From assembly GCF_026212465.1 (NCBI RefSeq), contig NC_080048.1, positions 35,132,422-35,196,421 on the forward strand: a stretch of DNA of 64,000 nt. Reading direction: 5' to 3'. The position numbers and the translations under genes were made by a program. Within the stretch, counting starts at the first letter, position 1. Every line of letters starts with the position of its first letter. Below, one piece after another: positions 1-12,200 of the stretch. This stretch comes from Amaranthus tricolor (lineage: Eukaryota; Streptophyta; Magnoliopsida; Caryophyllales; Amaranthaceae). Under the pieces are notes generated by a model. It did not search any database, was not told the origin of the DNA, and saw only the letters and a list, made by a program, of their open reading frames with translations.

Positions 1-199
1 CTTTAAATTTGACAACTTTAAACTCTTAGAGTAAACATTTCAAGTTCTAGAATAGTTGTTTTAAGCTTTTAACCATCGGTAAGGCTTGAAGTCAGGACTT
101 CAAACCTTAAAATAGAGATTTTAAACTTTTGAATAAACATTTTGATGGTTGGAGTAGGTAGTTAAAAATGAAGTTAAGTCTTTAGAGAAGGAAGATTAA
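1..199. other. AT-rich leading spacer
   Basis: No gene is visible. The stretch has loose, degenerate repeats of a pattern like AACTTTAAACTTTT, and ends at the TSD of the first TRIM element. Confidence 0.4.
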
Positions 200-204
200 G
201 AATC

Positions 205-453
205 TATTAGGCCGTGACAATTCGTCACATAATTTTCACCGTGGCCCACTCGTGTGGACACAGGAGACCCGTGGGTTTGAGCCTACAAATCCACAAGTCA
301 AGAGCGTTGACTTGCACATACACTTGGTGAGGTTCATTATTTCCCAAAACCATATGGTAGTAGGAAGATTAGCTCGCCCACTATATATGCAAGTCAACAA
401 CCCACTATTTTATCGATGTGCGATCTTGTCTCACATGTGAAGTATTTCCAACA
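205..453 (-). repeat. TRIM copy 1, 3' LTR (minus-strand sense)
   Basis: This is the 249-bp terminal repeat on the low-coordinate side. It contains TATATATGCAAG near the U3 side and the conserved block CACATGTGAG at its start (minus strand). It is nearly identical to 510-758. Confidence 0.9.
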
Positions 454-509
454 CTCCCCCTCACATGTGAGCCTCATCATACCAGGAACCACCTTCGGCT
501 CTGATACCA

Positions 510-758
510 TATTAGACCGTGACAATTCGTCACATAATTTTCACCGTGGCCCACTCGTGTGGACACGGGAGACCCGTGGGCTTGAGCCTACAAATCCACG
601 AGTCAAGAGCGTTGACTTGCACATACACTTGGTGAGGTTCATTATTTCCCAAAACTATATGGTAGTAGGAAGATTAGCTCACCCACTATATATGCAAGTC
701 AACAACCCACTATTTTATCGATGTGGGATCTTGTCTCACATGTGAATTATTTCCAACA
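510..758 (-). repeat. TRIM copy 1, 5' LTR (minus-strand sense)
   Basis: This 249-bp terminal repeat abuts the primer-binding site at 498-509, which makes it the 5' LTR in the minus-strand sense. Confidence 0.9.
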
Positions 759-886
759 GAATCGAAAAAGAATTCATAATAGATTCGTTTGATGATTTGA
801 GTTAGAATATGGGCTTACCAAATCTTCTAGAGGAAGGCCCAGATGCAATCTGCCATGTTGGGCCAAATGCATACCCAAAGATAAGG

Positions 887-3798
887 GGAGTTTCTGAAAA
901 AAATAAGATTATTAAACAACTTTATTCAAAAAACAAGCTTTGTTCAAACTTTATTCCCGAAATAAGTATCCTTGCCTCCAAACCTAGGCTTGGTGTATAC
1001 TCGCACTTACTAACAGCGAATTAAAAGAAATGATCAAAAATTTAGTCAAGAGATATGTCGCTGTTACTAACAGCGACTTAATGGTTGACTGGTCAAACTA
1101 TTAAGTCGTTGTTACTAACAGCGACATATCCCTTGACCTGGTTTGACTTTTGTTGATCTTTTTTTACGATTTAAACTAACCGTTATAAAAATAGCGACAT
1201 ATCTTTTTGTTGCTTGTCCTTTCTACTTGGATGAAGGATTCGAATGCACGTACTTTAGGTGGGTTGCTCCGAAGAGTACCAAATCGCTTGAAAAAGAAAA
1301 ATAAGAGATTAAAGATGAATGAAATTGTATTGAATTTCGAGAGCATTTTCCCTATTTGAATATGATTGTCTGTTTGTTTTTGATTAAATTCATATTGCTT
1401 TCTTGGCGAATTGATTCATCGCCGAAAACTCTAAGTACTTAACATCATTTCTTTCATAATAAACGTGTGATAATACGATAAAAATATATACATCTACATA
1501 TATATTACAAATTATACACAAAAGTCCAAATGTTACAAATATTGAATATGTACAAATGTTCAATATATACAAAATGTCACTAATGTTCAATATATACAAA
1601 CAGTATACTAATGTTAATCCTCCTCCTGTACCCTGTCTAACTGTGACGGTTTACGACGCCTCCTACGATAGTAAGAGGTCGTCGTATGATGCTCGGGTAG
1701 GGGAGCTGATGACAGATGCAATGCCCTGTGCCTGCATTAAGACTGAAGTATTAATGAAATGTATAACATGTAAGTTCTATGGATAATAATCAACGTTGAA
1801 GAATACTTACAAAGTGTGTCATCGTCGGTGCTCCTGTGATCCGCCTGCATTGTCAGTACACTAGGGTCTCGAGGGCCTAGAGCTGCTGGATCCATCTCTA
1901 CTGCAATTCAACAATAACGAAGTTGTAGTTATGATTATACGTAAAAAGATTTAAGATACTGTTTATGTTTATATACTCAAATACAGATACTATTTACCTT
2001 GACGTGCAAGTTTTAGTGTTGTGACCTTCACTACCACACTGTCGACAAGCGTTGCGTCTCCTTGATCCTTCGTCCATCTTGTTGGTGATCCTCCTTGACT
2101 TAGGTCTTCCTAGTCCAAGAATGTGATCTGGATTGTGTGTCACCTCAACACCTGTGTATTGAGGCCATGACCTCTTATCAATCAAAGGCATGAATATGGA
2201 TTCATATGTATTTACATAGATCTGGATAGTGTAGCAAGAGTCCAAAAAACGCTCATACGATAAGTGTCTTGTAATACAAACGGCAAGAACATGAGAACAA
2301 GGTAAGTGATATATGGAGGGTTTGTTACAAGTGCATTTCGTTTCTCTCAAATCCACACTTTGTATTTTACCACCCTTGGCAGATCCTCTATTACCACGTC
2401 CAGTCTTAACATGAAAAAGGCCTCGTCTGTAGTCAAATGCGACGATCTCATGGAAGTTTTCCTTTTCAGTATTACGGGTGATAATTCTTGTGGCGTGTGA
2501 AGTGTACTTACTTCCCCTAATTAGCCATGCATTTGCATTCTCGCGTCTTTTAACAATATAATCATTAACACGGTAGAAAGTGAACTCCACAAGAGTAGTT
2601 ATAGACAAGAAAAAAATACCTTTCATCACGTGATTGAATACTTCGGCTAAGTTGGTATTAGTAACACCAAACCTATACCCTCCATCATGACATATTGACC
2701 ATTTACACATATCACCAACTTGATCAATCCAAAAAAGAGCTTCTCGATTAGCAACACCAATAGCCTTCAATCCCTATGACCTTATGTGGTTGTCTTTGCT
2801 CTGCAGTCCTTCCATACATCTTCTTCAGTTTCACATTACCCATTTGACGGTTGAAGTTACTTAACAAATGCCGCAAGCAAAACCTATGATGGGCATTCGA
2901 AGGTTGCCATTCCGGCTCCTCCATGGTTGCTAGAATGCCCGCATGTCTATCGGAAATAACACATAAACCTAGACTATGCATCACATGCTTACGAACACAC
3001 GCTATAAACCAAGACCATACGGCTATGCATTTTTTCTCTACCAAAGCAAAGGCAAGCGGGAAGATTCCCTTGTTCCCATCTTGAGCAATCACAGTTAACA
3101 ACGTATGCAATACTTGAACCCTTCAATACTAGGTTTAAAAGCCCAAAACACACGCTGGAAAATTCTAATACTAGGATGGATATATATGTAGATGTATATA
3201 ATTTTTATCGTATTATCACACGTTTATTATGTGTGAAATGATGTTAAGTACTCAGAGTTTTCGGTGATGAATCATTCCGCCAAGAATGCAGTATGAATTT
3301 AATCAAAAATAAACAGACAATCATATTCAAATATGGAAAATGTTCTCGAAAATTCAACACAATTTCATTCATCTTTAAGCTCTTGTTTTTTCTTTTTCAA
3401 GCGATTTGGTACCCTTCGGAGCAACCCATCTAAAGTATGTGCATCTGAATCCTTCAGCCAAGTAGAAAGGACAAGCAACAAAAAGATATGTCGCTGTTTT
3501 TACAACGGTTAGTTTAAATCATACAAAAATATCAACAAAAGTCAAACCAGGTCAAGGGATATGTCGCTGTTAGTAACAGCGACTTAATAGTTTGACCAGT
3601 CAATCATTAAGTCGCTGTTAGTAACAGCGACATATCTCTTGACTAAATTTTTGACCATTTCTTTTAATTCACTGTTAGTAAGTGCGAGTATACACCAAGC
3701 CTAGGTTTGGAGGCAAGGACGCTTATTTTGGGAATAAAGTTTGAACAAAGCTTGTTTTTGAATAAAGTTGTTAAATAATCTTATTTTTTCAAATACTC
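887..3798 (-). mobile_element. Mutator-like element with very long inverted ends
   Basis: Terminal inverted repeats of about 600 bp run from about 887 to 1505 and from about 3180 to 3798. The arms match through several landmarks: AAGCTTTGTTCAAACTTTATTCC, the CCTAGGCTTGG block and the GATTGTCTGTTTG block. Each arm carries repeated 21-bp palindromes made of GTCGCTGTTA, one central base and its complement. The flanks carry AAGATAAGG (878-886) and AAGATAAGT (3799-3807), an 8-of-9 match, and 9 bp is the Mutator TSD size. Between the arms is a broken MuDR-type transposase on the minus strand. The small element at 51162-51650 shares the terminal sequence, which confirms the family. Confidence 0.85.
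1994..3170 (-). pseudogene. MuDR-type transposase, truncated and frameshifted
   Basis: The minus strand carries the C-terminal two thirds of a Mutator-family transposase. From the N-terminal side, 3170-3110 still encodes the end of a motif FWAFKPSIEGFKYC. The next family block, with the first catalytic Asp (an IDGTHL-like motif), is missing. The frame resumes with GNKGIFPLAFALVE and the second-Asp motif VISDRHAGI (3110-2748). A frameshift at about 2748-2770 moves the frame into 2770-1994. That part has a SWIM zinc finger (CTC, then CSH) and a CCHC knuckle, CRQCGSEGHNTKTC, at the C terminus. The N-terminal DNA-binding part is absent because the right inverted arm starts at once. The deletion and frameshift make it inactive, so the element now depends on a helper. 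Confidence 0.85.
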
Positions 3799-3807
3799 AA
3801 GATAAGT

Positions 3808-6800
3808 GACATATTAGCCTTGGGCATGTAAGATCTTCTTTGAACCAGTTTCTCACAAGATGATATTCCAACAAGACGGTGAAAATCAGGTTTTATTTTA
3901 GCTGGAGTGAATATTATTTTTTTCGAAATTTGATTTTCACTTAGTCTACCCCTCTCTTAATTCAACTTGTAACAAAATAGCTAGATGGTGGCTTGTATTA
4001 GATATTTCAACAAGAAGTCGCGGAGATGATATTTTGCTATTAAAAGTCAATCGAAAATAATATTTTTGTTACCACTAATAAGGGTTAATTGTGTACATCC
4101 AACTCCTAAATTTTTTATTTTCTAATAATTTTTTGCTCTTAATTTGCTATCATCAAACCTATTATTTTTAATAATTTAACATTTTCTCTTTGTTTGTTGT
4201 CAGTATACCTTTTATTTTCAGATAATCCAATTTTTGTCCTTAGTTTGCTATCATACCCTATTAGTCTGATTAGTATGCTGACAGCAAACTAATAACAAAT
4301 GTTGAATTAATAATAGATAATATAATGGTGGATTTATTCACAGTAATTGGGGGTAATGTTGGATTATTCATGTCAATTTTTCCTAAATTATATGTATATA
4401 AATTGGTTTTGAACTATTGTTGGATTATGTATATATTAGTTATGTTGTATTTTTGGCTTATGTATGTATATATTGATTTTGGAGTATCGTTGGATTATAT
4501 ATACAAGATTTTAATCAATGATGATATCTATAAATGCATAAAACTCTATAAAAAGAGACTTTTCAATTAACCTTCCAACACCATAAACCTGCCCAAGACT
4601 TCAATTCTGGGTAGGTTTGTGGCGTCGATTGCACAAAAATCGACAGCACAGACCTAAAAAATTTATTATTTTAAGACGCTCTTTGACATCATATTTCACG
4701 ACTGACGCAACATTTATTGCGTCGTTCCTCGCCTCTAATAATTATTCATATTATATCATTAAAATATATTTAATCAAAAATTAATTACGAGTTTATTTTA
4801 GATGACGATCATTAGGTACACCTAGAATTTTCTATATTGTTACCACTTTGCACGCTAAATGCTTATAAAACAATGACATTCACCCATTATCGTGTTAGAA
4901 CCCACAAAAAACTTGAACATTCTTCAAATTTGCTGAGAACATTATTACATGATACGACTATAGTTGTAGTGTTCAACTATAATCTTTGCTTCATTCTAAG
5001 CCATTTGTTTCAAATTTACCATATCAAACCAAACTATGATCATTTTTGGTACCACCACAAAATATGAGGTCCTCACTTCCCACAAAACTACATTATTGAA
5101 CCTACACCTATCAAATTTGACGCGACTTGAAAACTCGATTGAATGTGACTGCACTAAAATTAAACCTGACCATATCATTGCTTTTTTGAAATTTGATGAC
5201 TTTTTTAGTTTTACGTCAATAACTTCGAGCTATAACCTTCTCCTTCCGTTTCTTTTCAAATGTCTCATTTAATTTTGGGTTATTATTCATTAATCACTCA
5301 TAATTAGCATTTTATTCTTAATCCACACATTAAAACGAAATCAAATGAAATCTGATTTGATTCGTCTCAACAAAACATTTATAACTATTTTTTATAATCT
5401 TTAATTATACACAATTATCGCTATCAAGTACTGAATTAGTAATTGACAAACATACAAAAAGCAAATAAGACATTTAAAATGAAATAGAGGTGATACTATT
5501 TTCAGCCAAAAATGTATTATTTGAATCAATATTTCATATTACTTCTAAAGTTGTTTATAAATCTTAAAAAGTGAAAAATGTTCATTGTATCTTTTAGTTT
5601 ATTTATAGCAATAAGAATAAAATAATAATAAATATATAATCTATAAATTAAATTCAACTGACACGAAATCTAATCCTAACCAGCCAATTTAACATATTAA
5701 TAGAGAAAAAGTTTAAACCACCATCACATGGGTTTAGAAAATGACTACTACAAAAACAAACATGTAATATTCAAAGTATCCTTTTTATGTATGAACATTT
5801 TCTTGAACTCTTTTCTCGTGGCATGACTTTTTATAATTTTGCAGTTATTAGTCATCCTTTTCTATTGGAATTTGTTTTTGTATATCTTGGCATGTTTTTA
5901 AGTGGAATAAATACACTATAAGGGATTCCCTTTATGTTTCAACTTTGGTGGTTGTATCCTTCCTTCCCTAACTAGTGGGTGGGTCCCATCTTTGAGATTG
6001 TGAAGTCGGTTGGTTGATAATGACACTCAAAGTAAGTGTTACCTTGAGGCTTGAGGATGAACGAGAAATAATTAGAAAATTTAATGCATAACTTATTTAT
6101 CTTTTAAAGATTTTTAATTTTTGATTTTAATGACATGATATTTCATTTATTCTTTAGAAATCGGCATTTACATTACCTTTTCTATTTGTTTAACATGTTA
6201 TTTATTTTCTCAGAGTGTTTTTTTTCTTGTCCTTTTTATGTACCACCTTATCCCTTCTCCTTCCGGTCTTCCCACTCGAAAATTCAACCCCCAACACCCT
6301 AGAAAAACCATCAACATGGGTTTATTAACAAAGGGTTATTTAGACCTTTACAAGAAAAAAACATGCAAATGTTAAATTTTTAAAGGATGAATGAAAGATT
6401 GAATCTTTAAAGAATAAATAAAAGCTCAAAACTTTAGAAGAAAAAATCATACTAAGATCGAATCTTAAAAGAATGACTAAAAGGTCGAACCATTAAAATT
6501 TAATAACTTAAAGCTGGGATAATTAAAACTAAAATTTCCAAAATAGTTTGTGTTGAAATGTATTTCATCCCCTTTGATTATTATTACTCTTGTGCATGCC
6601 GATCTTAGCCATGTCACATGTGGTTTTCAATTTTTGCATGTTTTTCTACAATTGTTATGGTTGAAGTGGTATATGTATTACTTTACAGTCTATATTAATG
6701 GGACACTTGAACTGAAATATGTGTTTTATAGTATAAATTATTTTAATATGTTACAAAATTATGTTCATTTATTTTTCAGTAACTATACTTTATTAAAAAG

Positions 6801-6909
6801 TTCTTACATAGAAGGAAAAAAATATAGCTATTAAAAAGAATCAAATGATAACATATTATTGTAGTTGTATAAGTTATTATTTAATACTTGTAACTTGTAA
6901 GAAGTAATG
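3808..6909. other. Intergenic AT-rich spacer
   Basis: No host gene is visible. A piece at about 4075-4350 contains repeated motifs such as GGATTATTCA and TTGCTATCA that recur at about 38190-38350, so it is probably an old dispersed repeat. Short open frames here have no family features. Confidence 0.4.
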
Positions 6910-6917
6910 TCATTTAG

Positions 6918-7210
6918 CAGGGCCATCCCATTGAATTTTGAGCCCAGAACAAAAGATAAAAAAGGGCCCCTAAAAATTTAAGGCGTAACGAATAATATAA
7001 TACACATTTTGTTTTTTATTGTTGATATTTAAACTATTTTACAAAAAAAACACTAAGAATTTATATTACTTAGCAAAAAATGTAAGTTATATCTAAATTT
7101 AATTCAAATTAATATCACTTATTATATACATAAAAGTAAGTTTTTTGGGTTTTGAAGAATTTAAGGGCCTAGGCGGTAGCCCGCTTTACCCTTTCTAATC
7201 AACGGCCATG
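6918..7210. mobile_element. hAT-like MITE
   Basis: The left end reads CAGGGCCATCCC and the right end, complemented, CATGGCCGTTGA, a weak inverted match. The flanks TCATTTAG (6910-6917) and TAATTTAG (7211-7218) match at 7 of 8 bases, the hAT TSD size. There is no coding capacity in 293 bp. Confidence 0.55.
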
Positions 7211-7218
7211 TAATTTAG

Positions 7219-9176
7219 CTACATCAACAATTACATTTTCTACCAGTACAAGTGGGAATTTAGTTTTTGTTGTTTCTTAATATTTTATATTAATAAACCT
7301 TTTGTATGAATCCGTCTCACGATGAGACGGTCTCATACAAGACGTGCTGTTGAGTATTATATTACACAAGCAACAAATACTTAACAAATTTTGAAATTTC
7401 AACTCCAATTTTACCATCTAATTACTCAACTAGATAAACTGACAAAATTTCATTGTATAAAGCTCGTTTTCTTTTCATGACGTCTCAGGTTCGAAACAAA
7501 GAAAAATTAATTGTCTTCTTTTTTGGTCTTTCAGGCCTTGGGCCTTAGACCTCGTAGAGAGGTTGAAAATGTCATCCTCTGATCATCTGGACTGAGAATT
7601 AGCTCTCAGCTTATTTACCTGTTTATAATTCTATACTGTACAAGGTAACAGGACAGATAGAAAAAAAGTCTTAATAGAAGGTTTTTTTATACAAGGAAAA
7701 CATATCACAATATAGTCACCTATTGTAACAATATGACCATATATATCTATAGCAAGATAATTTTCACCCATCATAAACTTCCAACGTTGGTCAGAATTTA
7801 TATATTTAACAAAGTACCATAACGGTTAACAACTCACATAACGAGACGTTTGGCGCATCAAGTTAGATTCTTATTGATTTTGAAGGCACATGATGAGATG
7901 GAATCATGAGCCATTAAATAGGTACACTAAACGGTAATAATATGGTCAAATTTAAAAGTGCACTATAGCATCAAGGACCACAATTGGGTCAATTTCCGGC
8001 ACCATTTCCACATGCATTCCAATTTTGGTAATTACTAATTTACAAATTATTGTGAGAGATGGTCTTTTTGAGCGATTATCTTTAATTAGATCAATTTATA
8101 AAGAAAGATGTAGAGTAAAAATAAGCATTAAGTTTTAATGGGCTAGGCTTGAGAGATATCTATTAGAGAAACGGTCTCTCAAGTGACCTGCTGTTACTAA
8201 TTTTGTTCAAATTGCAAGTTTATTGATTAATGATTATCATCGATCATCAAGAATTTATGTTTTGAAATACTCGCACCTGATTATATCATATTGTGTGGAA
8301 GATGTCACTATTAATAGGCAGTAGCACGTATAATAGAACGGAATAAGTATATGAAAAAAATAAAATTTATATACAAGTGAATCATTTTGGCTCTTACAAG
8401 TCTTAAGTAAAGGTATTAATACAAATCAGCGGTTGGATATTTATTCGATCTTATAATTAAACTCGACTTCAAAATAGATTTATAACTATGTAAAAGCAAA
8501 CTTGGACACATAACCCGAGAAATCGACTTGATAACATAAATAAACACCTCTAATCACTACCGTCTACACCCATGATCTTTCTAGGAAGACCACTTGGTAT
8601 AAAATCAAATAATTAAAACAAGTTTTAGATGCCAAAGTCATGTTTTTAATCAATCAATTTTTTTCTCATTTAATTATAATTTTTTAAAGGCAGAGTTAAA
8701 ATATAAATAAACCAAGAAAGTATATTTCTATGTTAGTAGTTGAATAAATCAAGATTTTAAGACGACCATCGAGTAATTTACATTTAATGTTTCATTTAGG
8801 CGGGTTTTAATTGATATGTCGTATACGATATTGATTTTTTGTGAAAACAATAATGTTATTTTAAATTGACCTCTAGATAATAAACATTTACAACTTTACA
8901 TACATTAAAAAAAATCAAATCCACATAATTTATTGAATCAATTTACCATAAATAATCCATTATTAATCGAAAACTAAAAAGTAATACGTATTTGATTTGA
9001 GTGTACATATACATCCTTAAAACACATGAGTGTACATGGTTTTCGATCACTATATCATTGAAGTAATAGAGATAAATATCAAAGGGTGTATAACAACCTC
9101 TATTAGGCATATTGTTCATCAACTACACTTAAGTACGCAACTACTTAGCTATTAAAAAAAATTAAAACTTGGTATA
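7219..9176. other. Spacer downstream of the transporter gene
   Basis: No gene is visible. It contains a copy of the dispersed GAGACGGTCTCATACAAGAC repeat at about 7305-7350 and a diverged related foldback at about 8050-8185 (GAGAGATGGTCT opposed to ACGGTCTCTC). Confidence 0.4.
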
Positions 9177-9250
9177 ATTCATTGATTGTTGTTCATAGTT
9201 GCTTCCAATTGTATTCGACCTTTTCTATTAATATCATCACCGTCCTTTTT
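9177..9250 (-). repeat. Partial duplication of the transporter's 3' end
   Basis: About 73 bp here repeat 9293-9365, the last two dozen codons of the transporter gene. Shared blocks are ATTCATTGATTGTT, GTTGCTTCCAATTGTATT and TCCTTTTT. The copy is diverged, lies 3' of the stop codon about 116 bp away, and is not joined to any frame. It looks like a local tandem duplication. Confidence 0.7.
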
Positions 9251-9293
9251 GCGACAAACAAAATGAAACGGAAAAAAATAAAACTATTTATAT

Positions 9294-12200
9294 TCATTGA
9301 TTGTTTGTTGTTGCTTCCAATTGTATTTGACTCTTTCCATTGATCCCATTGCTTTCCTTTTTTGTGCTATCCTCATTAACATTATCATTTGGCTTCTTAC
9401 CATGCAAAGAGTCCTTCCACCTAAAATCCTCAAACAACTCATCCATATTCTCTAGTGTTCTTCCTTGAGTCTCCGGAAGAAATGTAAAGAAGAAAAACCA
9501 AGCAATAATAGCAATTCCAGCAAAGAGAAAGAACGCGCCACCTGTAGTAATTCCATTGGACAAAGACAGAAAAAAGGATGAAATAATTCCACTAATAACC
9601 CTATTAACTGCAACACCAATACTTGTACCTTGTGCCCTTAACCTTAAGGGGAACACTTCGGAACTATAGACCCATGTGATAGGACCTAATCCTATAGAAA
9701 ATGCTGCCACATAAGCACAAACCATAGTTATACACAAGGCTATGGCCCACATAACCTTGTCATGAGAATGGTCAATTATGGTTAAAGATGTGGCTAGGGT
9801 TATAAGGGCTATGATCATACCCCCAACACTAGTTAATAGTAATGGTCTTCTTCCGAATTTGTCGAGAGTAAATGTTGCAACTAATATGAACATAGTCTTA
9901 ACAAATCCGACTGCAACAGTCGCACGTAACTTGTTCATGTCACTTGTGATTCCAGCCTTGCCGAAAATTCTTGGACTGTATAAAACCACGGCGTCAATGC
10001 CGGAGGCTTGTTGGAAAAAGTGAATTCCGATACCAGCAATTAATACACGTCTTACGGCGGGTGTGGGGTTGATCAAGAGTTCTTTCCAAACTCCCTGACC
10101 AGATTTTCTTTTTGACTTATCAACAACAACTATATCATCGTTACATTCAAGTGGGATCCCTGCGGCCTCTTTGATATCCCTAATTACAAAATAAGTTCAA
10201 TTAACTAATAAAAAGATAAATTAAATAAGCAAAAAAGATTATGTAACATATAAGTGAGAATCGAGTTTTATCTCAGTTAGAAAGCAATTATCACTTTCTC
10301 ACGATTTCCTTATTAGTCACTACTCATGTCTCATTTGATTTTTGACGATATTCATCAATTACTCGTAACTAGTATTTTATTTTTAATCTATAAGTTATAA
10401 TATAGTCAAGTGGGATCTTATTTTATTCGTTTCAATGCAAAGATCATTAATATAAACTTTGTACAAATTTTAATTATGTACAATTAGAGATATTAATAAT
10501 AGAATTATTATATTATTGACAAATGTCTCGAGTCAAATAGAACTATTAGGGTGAATAGGAGGGAGTATTACTAATAGTTATAGTTTTGTTTCTTTTCCAT
10601 AAGAGGGGATCCATTCTAGATATCGGTTGTCACTTTTTCTTATAATTTTGTAAATAATTCTTCCCATTTTTTCTTTCAAAAGAGCTCTTTTTAGAGAATT
10701 ACTCTTATAAGAGACCTTTTTCAATGAGATAACCTCAAAACAAAGAGCTTATACTCTAAAAATTGTATTAGTTGATTTATTCAGCCTATGTATATAAAGA
10801 GCGTCTCACAGTGAAACTGTCCCACACAAGAAATTGTGCATTCTAAATGGTTCATCTAGCTTCTCCCCTCATAATTCGTGTTATTTTATAAAAAAAAATT
10901 GAAAAACGTGAAAAAAAAAACACATAAAAATAATACCTAAGTCGAAGTTGAGCCTCTTGAGGCGAGTCGGAAGTACGCAAAAGAACTTTAGTAGCATCAG
11001 CAAGTCTACCTTGCATAACAAGCCACCTTGGCGACTCGGGCATAGCAAGAACACCAAGAGCTAGTAACACACTAGGGATAGCGCTAACTCCCAACATTAA
11101 CCTCCAATTCAAATTAGTACCAAGTTTCATAAACGCAACATTTGAAACGTACCCAAATAAAATCCCAGCATTTATAAAAACTTCAGGAAAAGACGTAAGA
11201 AATCCTCTACAAGAGGCGGGTGATACTTCGGCAGTATAAACAGGTGCAATCATAAGTGCGTAACCAACACCTATACCCGCCACAAAACGTCCTACCATTA
11301 AAAATGCATAGTTCGTAGCGAACCCCATTAGCAGGGCTCCTACGAAAAATATGCCTCCGGCTAATACTACCGTGTAGCGACGTCCAATCCAATCAGACGT
11401 CCTACCGGCGGCGAATGAGCCGAAGAGGGAGTAGATGTTTAGTGTACCCACTAGGAATTGGATTTTTGTGTCCGATAGGTTCCAATCTTTTTGGATGTAG
11501 ATTGCTGCCCCACTCATTACTCCTATATCTGCCATAATTAATCAATCATGAAAAGAAAATGTAAAAGTTATTTTTTTTTACGCAAATTCTTAAATGAGAT
11601 AATTTTATAATGAGATTATCTTTATGGACTGATTAAGTAAATTTAGTATGTTACAGTGATAATTTATAATTTTAAAGTGATTGATTAGAATATTCGACAA
11701 TAACCTAATTATATGAATTTGTTTTATGATGAGACTGTTTCATATAAGGTGAGCTGAATTTTTTATCACTAGGTCGAGAGAGGTGAGAATCGATCATACT
11801 CTTACTTCTATATCCTAATTAGCTTTGATTTAGCATCTGAGGTGTGTTTTTAGAAAAGATAGATATTTGATGATAAATAAAGAGAGATTGAATTGTCCGG
11901 ATGAAATTAAAAAAAAAAAAAAGAACTAGCATGTATGAATGAGATTAAAAGAAAGTGGTGGATCTATTTCTAAAAATAGAAATGATGTAAAATGAGAGCA
12001 ATAACCCGAAATTGAAAATCATGCTAAATGAGAGAGTAATTAATTTTATTGATACGGCGGGTTTAATACTTAATTATTTAATTATACTTGTTACATTTTA
12101 CTTTTTAAGTTGGTTAATTTGTTTTTTTTTATTATTATTTATATTTTGAATTTTGCATAATTGATAAACATAAGAAGTTATTATAAAAAATAGTCATTAT

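Larger units (their letters stand above)
205..758 (-). mobile_element. Complete TRIM (miniature LTR retrotransposon), copy 1
   Basis: Two direct repeats of 249 bp (205-453 and 510-758) flank only 56 bp of internal sequence. Read on the minus strand, each LTR begins TGTTGGAAAT and ends CTAATA. The first LTR is followed directly by TGGTATCAGAGC (complement of 498-509), the usual initiator-Met-tRNA primer site. The second LTR is preceded by a short purine tract, GGGGGAG (454-460). The 5-bp TSD GAATC is present at 200-204 and 759-763, so both ends are exact. The LTRs differ at about eight positions by my reading (roughly 97% identical), so insertion is fairly recent. No protein is encoded; the element must be moved by another element's proteins. 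Short open frames across it are chance. Confidence 0.93.

Noticed and set aside
498..509. tRNA-like sequence GCTCTGATACCA
   Set aside because: It is the complement of a retrotransposon primer-binding site, only 12 bases long, and not a tRNA gene.
252..745. Two overlapping open frames with nearly the same protein
   Set aside because: They are translations of the two TRIM LTRs, which have no coding role; the same peptide pattern appears only because the LTRs are repeated.
1050..1130. CRISPR-like spaced palindromes
   Set aside because: The repeated GTCGCTGTTA palindromes are irregularly spaced, occur inside transposon arms, and this is plant nuclear DNA.
4325..4570. Tyr/Leu-rich open frame
   Set aside because: The hydrophobic Tyr/Ile/Leu composition follows from AT-rich DNA (TATATATT), and there is no homologous motif or splice context.
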